The notes beneath the pieces are model-generated. The model saw nothing but the letters and a program-made list of their open reading frames with translations, was not told the origin of the DNA and did not search any database. DNA of 64,000 nt from Gautieria morchelliformis (Eukaryota > Basidiomycota > Agaricomycetes > Gomphales > Gomphaceae): positions 33,229 to 97,228 of the forward strand of contig WHVA01000436.1 in the NCBI GenBank assembly GCA_015179125.1, given 5' to 3'. The position numbers were made by a program, and so were the translations under genes. Shown here piece by piece: positions 57,360-64,000 of the stretch (its first letter is position 1; every line of letters starts with the position of its first letter).

Positions 57360-57951
57360 GGTCAATGAGATCAATTCCATGGTGTTTAGGGAGTTTCCAG
57401 GTGATGCTCAGGTCTTGCACTGTGCAAATTCCATTGAAGAATCCGACGATGCAGATCGGTATCCTGTGGAGTATCTGAATTCCATAGAGATGGGCTGTCT
57501 TCCTCCTGCTCGCTTGGAAGTCAAGCCTGGAGTGCCTCTGATGCTGTTGCGCAATTTGGATAAGAAGCAAGGACTATGCAATGGGACAAGGTTGCGGTTG
57601 GTGAGGATAAGCATTAGAGTGTTGGAGGTCAGGATCATCTCAGGTCCATGTGCAGGCAATATTGCTTTCATCCCCAGGATCATCATTAAGCCATCAGAGG
57701 GAGAGTTGCCATTTGTGCTGCAAAGGAGGCAGTTTCCAGTGCGTTTGGCATTTGCAATGACTATCAACAAGTCTCAGGGACAGTCTTTGGGTACGGTTGG
57801 GCTGGACCTGAGATATCCAGTGTTTGGACATGGTCAGTTGTATGTTGGTGTATCAAGAGGGACCAACTGGAACAGAGTGAAGGTCTTGCTTGAGGAGGGT
57901 TTGGACACAACCAACATTGTATATAAAGATGTATTACTTAGAGCGCCTTGA
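57292..57951 (+). CDS. Helitron Pif1-type helicase domain, C-terminal part
   Basis: Family-like sequence begins at YFLERAILCARNTEVNEINS. It contains GVPLMLLRNLDKKQGLCNGT, then the last helicase motifs RLAFAMTINKSQGQSL and GQLYVGVSRGTNWNRVKV, and stops at 57949-57951 after YKDVLLRAP. Length and order show that the gene was complete before its indels. Confidence 0.88.
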   Translation: MAISPCQDNYFLERAILCARNTEVNEINSMVFREFPGDAQVLHCANSIEESDDADRYPVEYLNSIEMGCLPPARLEVKPGVPLMLLRNLDKKQGLCNGTRLRLVRISIRVLEVRIISGPCAGNIAFIPRIIIKPSEGELPFVLQRRQFPVRLAFAMTINKSQGQSLGTVGLDLRYPVFGHGQLYVGVSRGTNWNRVKVLLEEGLDTTNIVYKDVLLRAP

Positions 57952-58071
57952 TTTTTTTATATCCACTTCTCTTGATATGGTTTATGTGTGTTACTTGATT
58001 TTACTTGATGCAAATTGGTTACTTTTATTTTCCCCAATGCACTTGACCTTACCGATGCGTTTGACCTACAC

Positions 58072-58100
58072 CCCCGCGCGAAGCGCGGGTACCCACCTAG
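58072..58100 (+). terminator. Helitron 3' terminus of unit D
   Basis: Perfect CCCGCGC/GCGCGGG hairpin, then TACCCACCTAG. Two 18-bp subterminal repeats (TTGACCTTACCGATGCGT) precede it. Confidence 0.9.
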
Positions 58101-58230
58101 TTCCTATAGGTGAAAGCAGCACGGTGGGAGGTTGTGGGCGCGCTGACCAATGCTGACCAATGCTTGGTCATTAGTTTGTCAGCGGAGCGCGCGAGCGGCG
58201 CAGCCGCGAGCCAAGAACGCTGCGCAGCAT

Positions 58231-58378
58231 GGTCACGTGACCGTTTGTGTTCCAAATTAGGTCAGCGGCGAGCGGCGCAGCCACGAGAGAACGCTGCGCA
58301 GTGGTCACGTGACCCGTTCATGACCAGAGCGCGCATACGCGAGTGTGGTCCGTGCACGACACGCGCGCACGGTATAAA
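58231..58378 (+). promoter_or_regulatory. Promoter block of unit E
   Basis: GGTCACGTGACC at 58231-58242 and 58303-58314, TATAAA at 58373-58378. Confidence 0.65.
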
Positions 58379-59379
58379 GGCCGAACGGTAAGGACATAAC
58401 GCCAGGAACCTGCCCAACCGGCGATTCCTCTGTCTGCTGTCTGCTATGTGCTCTGTCTGCTCTGTGCTCTGTGCTCTGTCTGCTGTCTGCTCTGTGCTCT
58501 GTCTGCTCTGGGTGCTGTCTGCTGTCTGCTCTGTCTGCTGTCTCCTCCTTCAGCTGGCTGGCTGTCTATGGCTTTGGTTGGCTGACTATCTATTGGTAAG
58601 TAATATCTCTTTTTTAATGCATTCCAATGTATTTTATTTTATTTGTGTTTGTAATTTTATTGGTTCCTTTTTTTTTATCATATTGTATTCACATTTGCTT
58701 TATATTTTTGTTATTTTTTTCGAAAATAGATTTAAATAAAATCCCAAGACTGCTGAAAAAAATGTATTTTGATATATATATTTTTCAGGTTTTTTTCGAA
58801 AAATAGGCATCAATAAGTTTCTTCTAAAATTAATGGCAATATGTTCTGCTTTTAAATGTGGTTTGTTTTGTTGTTTTATTTACTGTAAAGCTGCCAGGCA
58901 CTCCTTCTCTGGCTATACTGGTGGCTGGCTTACTATGGCTTTGGCTGGGCTCTGGGTTTCTCTGTCAGTCTCTGGGCTTCTCTGGCTTTGGCTGAGCATT
59001 AATAACAACTTCTGCTTCAATGTACTGTACTTTGTTGACATTTTTTCGCAGATAGATGTCAATAAATTATCCTGACTTTATGAAAATTGACAACAGTTGG
59101 AGCTTAAATGTACAGTGCATTTTTTTGACATTTTTCAAAAAATACATAATCTTGACTTGCTAAAATTAATAACAACTTCAGCTTAAACGTACTGGACATT
59201 TGTTTTGAGATAATCCTGACTTTGTTAAAACTAATGACAGCAGCTGCTTAAATATGGCTTCCTTTACTATTTTATTTATGTCTGTATATGTCACAAAATA
59301 GATATTGATACATGTCCCTGAGTTTGCGAAAAGTAAATGATAAGTAACAGCCTCTGCTTGCTTCACTTTGAGGCCCTTG

Positions 59380-60640
59380 GGATATGCTACACATGCCATT
59401 GGGACATGCTACACACACTATGCATGGGGACACGCACGCTATGCATGGAGACACATATGTTATGCATGGAGACATGTATGTTAGGCGTGAAGACATGCAT
59501 GTTATGCGTGGAGACATGCATGTTAGGTGTGGAGACATGCACGTTAGGCGTGGAGACATGCGTGTTGTGCATGGGGACACGCATGCTATGCTTGGGGACA
59601 TGCATGTTATGCATAGAGACACACATGTTATGCATGGGGACAAGCATGCTATGCATGGGCACACACACACTATGTATGGGGATGTGCACACTATATGGTG
59701 GGATACACTATGCTTGGGGACATACTATGCTTGTGGACAGACACACTATGATTGGGGGACACGGTACAAACAAGAGACACACTACGCACACTATGCATGG
59801 GGAAAAACAAGGGACATTCTATACGTGCTATCCTTGGGGGACATGTTATGCATGGGGGACACACTGTGCACACTATACTTGAGGGAGAGGCTACACACAC
59901 TATGTGTAGGGAGATGCTACACATGTGGACATGCTATGCATGGGGGACACACATGCTATAATTTAGGGACATGCTACACACAAAATACTTGAGGGATATG
60001 TTATGCATGTGGGACATGCCACACACACTGTACTTGGTGACATGCTGCATGTGGGGACACACTATGCTTGGGGGATGGGACACACAGGCTATGCATGGGC
60101 ACACGCACACTATGCATGGGGATGTGCACACTATATGTGGGGACACACTATGCTTGGGGGACACGGTACGAACAAGGGACACACTACAGGGGAAAACACT
60201 ACAAACAAGGGACATTCTACACATGCTATACTTGGGGGACACACTACAAACAAAGGACATGCTATGCACACTATACTTGGGGGACATGTTATGCATTGAG
60301 GACACACTTTGCACACTATATTTGAGGGAGATGCTACACACACTACATGTAGGGACATGCTACACATGTGGACACGCTATGCATGGGGGACACACATGCT
60401 ATAATTTATGGACACACTATGTTTGGGGACATGCTACAAACCAGGGACATGCTATGCATGTGGGACACACCATGCACACTGTACTTGGTGACATGCTACA
60501 TGTGGAGACACACTATGCATGGAGGACATGCTACGCACACTATACTTGGGGACATGTTATGTGTGCATGTTACAAACCAGGGACACAATAAGCATGCTAT
60601 ATTCAAGGCTATGCACACTATACTTGGGCACATGCAGACA
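59380..60640 (+). repeat. 20-bp-class minisatellite of unit E
   Basis: Long array; its later part (59930-60400) is nearly the same as unit B's 46600-47130, including the ATAATTTAGGGACATGCTAC landmark. Its first part is closer to units C and F. Confidence 0.85.
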
Positions 60641-60754
60641 TGCGTAGAGACATTACATATCTTGATGTGTTACTTATAGCTACTTTCAATTGCAATAAGA
60701 TGTGTTTTACTTATCCCAAGTTTGATTTACCCAATGCGTTTGACCTACACCCCC

Positions 60755-60779
60755 GTGTGAAGCATGGGTATCCACCTAG
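60755..60779 (+). terminator. Decayed internal Helitron 3' end in unit E
   Basis: CCCGTGTGAAGCATGGG then TATCCACCTAG, the same damaged version as in unit C, followed by the same AGGTAAGG, so the two units descend from one composite ancestor. Confidence 0.75.
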
Positions 60780-62394
60780 AGGTAAGGGGTCAAGAATTGA
60801 GTTAAATTGGATATCAGAAATCAAGTTGGAAGGCAGAGGTCAGAGAGACAGAGGCCTTGCAAGTACTTGCTGTGGTAAGAATAGGAAACAGTGCAAAGGG
60901 AGTCACATATCAAAGTCAATTATCTGATTGCAGAATAGAGGCACACATGACTGGGTTTTATACAAAGAGCTGAGACAACATGTCAGAAGGTAGAGGTAAG
61001 CAATCCAGTGCAAGCAAAAGTAACTAGGATAAATGGAGTAAGTAACTAATACGGAACAAGAGGAACTACAAGGGGTGCCGGGTGGAACTAAGAACAATCA
61101 ATAGGCAAAAGAACAAGGGGAATGTGTGTCTAATTGATTGTTACATATCGGAATTCCCAGAGGTCGGAACTGGAAAGGACAATGGCTTCAACTTATGTGT
61201 TGTGCCCCTGATGAACTACCATCCTAAGTATTTCGGGATTGACTTGCGGATATCGAGGCAGAAGTCGGGAACAGAGTACTGAGAGTCAAGGTTCGAGGGT
61301 CGGAGAACAAAGGTCGGAAGAGGCGGAGGACAGAGGGTTGAGAGCGGAAGGAGACAAGACTAGCAAAACTCGCTGTGCTAAGAACAGGAGACAGTGCGAA
61401 GGGAATCACATATCGAAGTTGATTGTCTGATTGCAGGAACGGAGACATACATGAGGGGGTTTTATACAAAGAGCTGAAGCAACAGGTAATGGTATGGTAC
61501 TAAGCAAATTCTGGAGAGTGCAGGAATCGGATAGATATACGGGCAAGTAACTAATGCGGAACAATGGGATGACAAGGGGGGTGCAGGGTAGGGTAAGTAC
61601 AATGGCAAAGAACAAGGCGAGTAAGTACAATAGGCTCGGAAGAAACGGAATGACGGAATGGTATCTTGCTGTGTTCAGGGTCGAGTACGTGGGCCGGTAT
61701 CTGGAGGTGGCCAGGGGTACTGAAATCACAAGGGTCGAGGTAGAGGGTTGCAGATGGTGTGGATGTTATGGAATAGAGTCGGAGGTGTGCGGAGGCGGTG
61801 CAGAGGTGGTGCAGAGGCGGTGCAGAGGTGGTGCGGAGGATATGCGGATATGGCGGAGATCGTTGAGCGGAACAGTCGTAACATTGATGTGGAACAAATG
61901 GATCTCCTGATGCTCCGGACTTGCTATGCTAAGGGTCAAGTAGGGAAGGCCGGTGAATAGAGTCAAAAGGGGAAGTATGTGAATAGTAAAGAACAAGGGA
62001 TCAAAAGTCAAAGTGTGGACGTTGCGGAATTGAGCCAGAGGAGGCATGGAGGTACCAGAGTTGGTCAAGCAGCATGGTCATAACATTACCTGCCTTGATG
62101 TGTTACTTAGAGCTACTTTCAATCAATAAGATGAGTTTTACTTATCTGAAAGAAGTTTTCTTATCCGAATATGTTTGACTTATCCCAAGTTTTATTTACC
62201 CAAGGCGTTTGACCTTGCTGATGCATTTGACCTTACCGAGGCGTTTGACTTGCACCCCCGCGCGAAGCGCGGGTACCCACCTAGTCTAAGAGTTAAACGC
62301 GCTCAGTGGGTTGTGGGTGCGCTGACCAATGCTGACCAATGCTTGGTCATTAGTTTGTCAGCAGAGCGCGCGAGCCAAGAACGCTGCGCAGCAT

Positions 62395-62542
62395 GGTCAC
62401 GTGACCGTTTGCGTTCCAAATTAGGTCAGCGGCGAGCGGCGCAGCCGCGAGGGAACGCTGCGCAGTGGTCACGTGACCCGTTCACGACCAGAGCGCGCAT
62501 ATGCGAGTGTGGTCCGTGCACGACACGCGCGCACGGTATAAA
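62395..62542 (+). promoter_or_regulatory. Promoter block of unit F
   Basis: GGTCACGTGACC at 62395-62406 and 62467-62478, TATAAA at 62537-62542. Confidence 0.65.
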
Positions 62543-63599
62543 GGCCGAACAGTAAGGACTAACGCCAGGAACCTGCCAACCGGCGATTCCTCTGTCTGCT
62601 GTCCGCTATGTGCTCTGTGCCCTGTGCTCTGTGCTCTGCGCTGTCTGCTCTGTCCGCTGTCAGCTCTGTGCTCTGTCTGATCTGGGTGCTGTCTGCTGTC
62701 AGCTCGTCTGCTGTCTCCTCCTTTAGCTGGCTGGCTGTCTATGGCTTTGGTTGGCTGACTATCTATTGGCTTGGCTGGCTATCTATTGGTAAGTAATATC
62801 TCTTTTTTAATGCATTCCAATGTATTTTATTTTATTTGTGTTTATAATTTTATTGGTTCCTTTTTTTTATCATATTGCATTCACATGTGCTTATATTTTT
62901 GTGATTTTTTTCGAAAATAGATTTAAATAAAATCCAAAGACTGCTGAAAAAAAAGTATTTTAATATCAATATTTTTCAGGTTTTTTTCGAAAATAGACAT
63001 CAATAAGTTCCCTCTAAAATTAATGAGATTCTGCTTTTAAATGTGGTTTGTTTTATTGTTTTATTTACTGTAAAGCCACTTACCAGCCACTCCTCTCTGG
63101 CTATACTGTGGCTGGCTTACTATGGCTTTGGCTGGGCTCTGGGTTTCTCTGTCAGTCTCTGGGCTTCTCTGGCTTTGGCTGGGCATTAATAACAGCTTCT
63201 GCTTCAATGTACTGTGCTTTTTTGACATTTTTTCGCAAATAGATATCAATAAATTATCCTGACTTTGTGAAAATTGACAACAGCTCCAGGTTAAATGTAC
63301 AGTGCATTTTCTTGACATTTTTCGAAAAATAGATAATCCTAACTTTGCTAAAATTAATAACAGCTTCAGCTTACATGTACTGGACATTTTCTTGACATTT
63401 TTTCGAAAAATAGATAATCCTGACTTTGCTAAAAATTAATGACAGGAGCTGCTTAAATATAGATTCCTTGACTATTTTATTTATGTCTGTATATGTCACA
63501 AAATAGATATTGATACATGTCCCTGAGCTTGCTAAAAGTTAATAAGTAGTAACAGCCTCTGCTTGCTTCACTTTGAGGCCCTTGGGGATATGCTACACA

Positions 63600-64000
63600 T
63601 GCCATTGGGACATGCTATGCATGCTATACTTGAGGGGCATGCTACACACACTATGCATGGGGACATGCATATGCGTGGAGACATGCATGCGATGCGACAC
63701 ACACGCTATGCTTGGGGACACGCATGCTATGTGTGGAGACACTCATGGTATGCATGGAGACACTCATGTTATGCGTGGGGACACACACACTATGCTTGGG
63801 GACACGCACGCTATGCATGGAGACATGCATGTTATGCGTGGGGACACGCCACCTATGCTTGGGGACACGCACACTATGCTTGGGGACACCCATGTTATGT
63901 GTGGAGACACACACACTATACTTGGGGACACTCATGTTATGCGTGGAGACACGCATGTTATGCATGGGGACACACATGCTATGCATGGGGATGTGCACAC
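63600..64000 (+). repeat. 20-bp minisatellite of unit F, continuing past the window
   Basis: Copies of GCTATGCTTGGGGACACGCA type, in the same variant order as unit C. Confidence 0.88.

Larger units (their letters stand above)
51659..58100 (+). mobile_element. Helitron unit D, the autonomous-type element
   Basis: 6442 bp from TCTAAGAGTGAAACGCG to hairpin plus CTAG at 58097-58100, followed by T. Encodes the Rep/helicase protein (three single-base frameshifts) behind a repeated leader. 5' end matches unit A; 3' end matches all units, so it is the likely source of the transposase acting on the array. No CACGTG/TATA block. Confidence 0.9.
58101..62284 (+). mobile_element. Helitron unit E, non-autonomous, composite
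   Basis: Begins TTCCTATAGGTGAAAGCAGC right after D and ends with hairpin and CTAG at 62281-62284, directly joined to unit F. Same internal order as B and C: promoter block, TCTGC microsatellite (58425-58545), perfect GTAAGT donor-like site at 58596, AT-rich repeats, minisatellite (59380-60640), then a decayed internal terminus at 60755-60779 and the segment shared with C. Confidence 0.75.
62285..64000 (+). mobile_element. Helitron unit F, non-autonomous, cut by the window end
   Basis: Begins TCTAAGAGTTAAACGCG at the base after unit E's CTAG. Promoter block, microsatellite, GTAAGT site at 62789, AT-rich repeats (62990-63530) and minisatellite from 63600 match unit C most closely. Confidence 0.75.

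Overview
The window is nuclear DNA of a filamentous basidiomycete, most likely an Agaricomycete (polypore-like; the rank below class is inference). The genes are rich in short GT-AG introns of about 50-90 bp, and the proteins are typical of that class: a Cep57/Ppc89-type spindle pole body protein, CHL1/DDX11 helicase, a DUF6533 seven-helix membrane protein, Cdc37 and a BTB/POZ protein. There is no operon structure, CRISPR array or recognisable rRNA/tRNA gene.

Layout. 1-18800 is gene-rich: the 3' part of a Ppc89/Cep57-like gene (+), CHL1 (-), a DUF6533 protein (-), a decayed adaptin-binding p34/AAGAB-like gene (+), CDC37 (-), an unrecognised proline-rich gene (-) and a BTB protein (-). 18800-34000 is a retrotransposon graveyard. 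It holds a complete, young Ty1/copia element (identical-looking 222-bp LTRs, 5-bp target duplication, one uninterrupted 1340-residue Gag-Pol), an LTR-like repeat present twice in inverted orientation and used as a target by younger insertions, two Gypsy-type solo LTRs with 5-bp duplications, fragments of other copia and Gypsy elements, and a broken NAP1-like gene. 34500-42700 carries a multi-exon membrane-protein gene, a P450 pseudogene, a small single-pass membrane-protein gene and a diverged segmental duplication.

42705 to the window end is a head-to-tail array of six Helitron units (A-F) that abut with no or one base between them. Unit D (51659-58100) carries the Rep/Pif1-helicase gene, interrupted by three single-base frameshifts. 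The other units are non-autonomous. They share the 3' terminus (7-bp GC hairpin then CTAG), 18-bp subterminal repeats, a conserved promoter block (palindromic GGTCACGTGACC sites upstream of a TATA box), AT-rich degenerate repeats and 20-bp minisatellites.

Most unusual signals: the gapless CTAG|TC Helitron junctions; a 144-bp tandem array in the leader of the Helitron gene in which every repeat carries a splice acceptor, a 58-nt ATG-free exon and a splice donor, followed by an intron whose removal would create the start codon; the promoter carried by every non-autonomous unit; and a primer-binding site in two unrelated copia elements complementary to the anticodon arm of initiator tRNA rather than to a tRNA 3' end.
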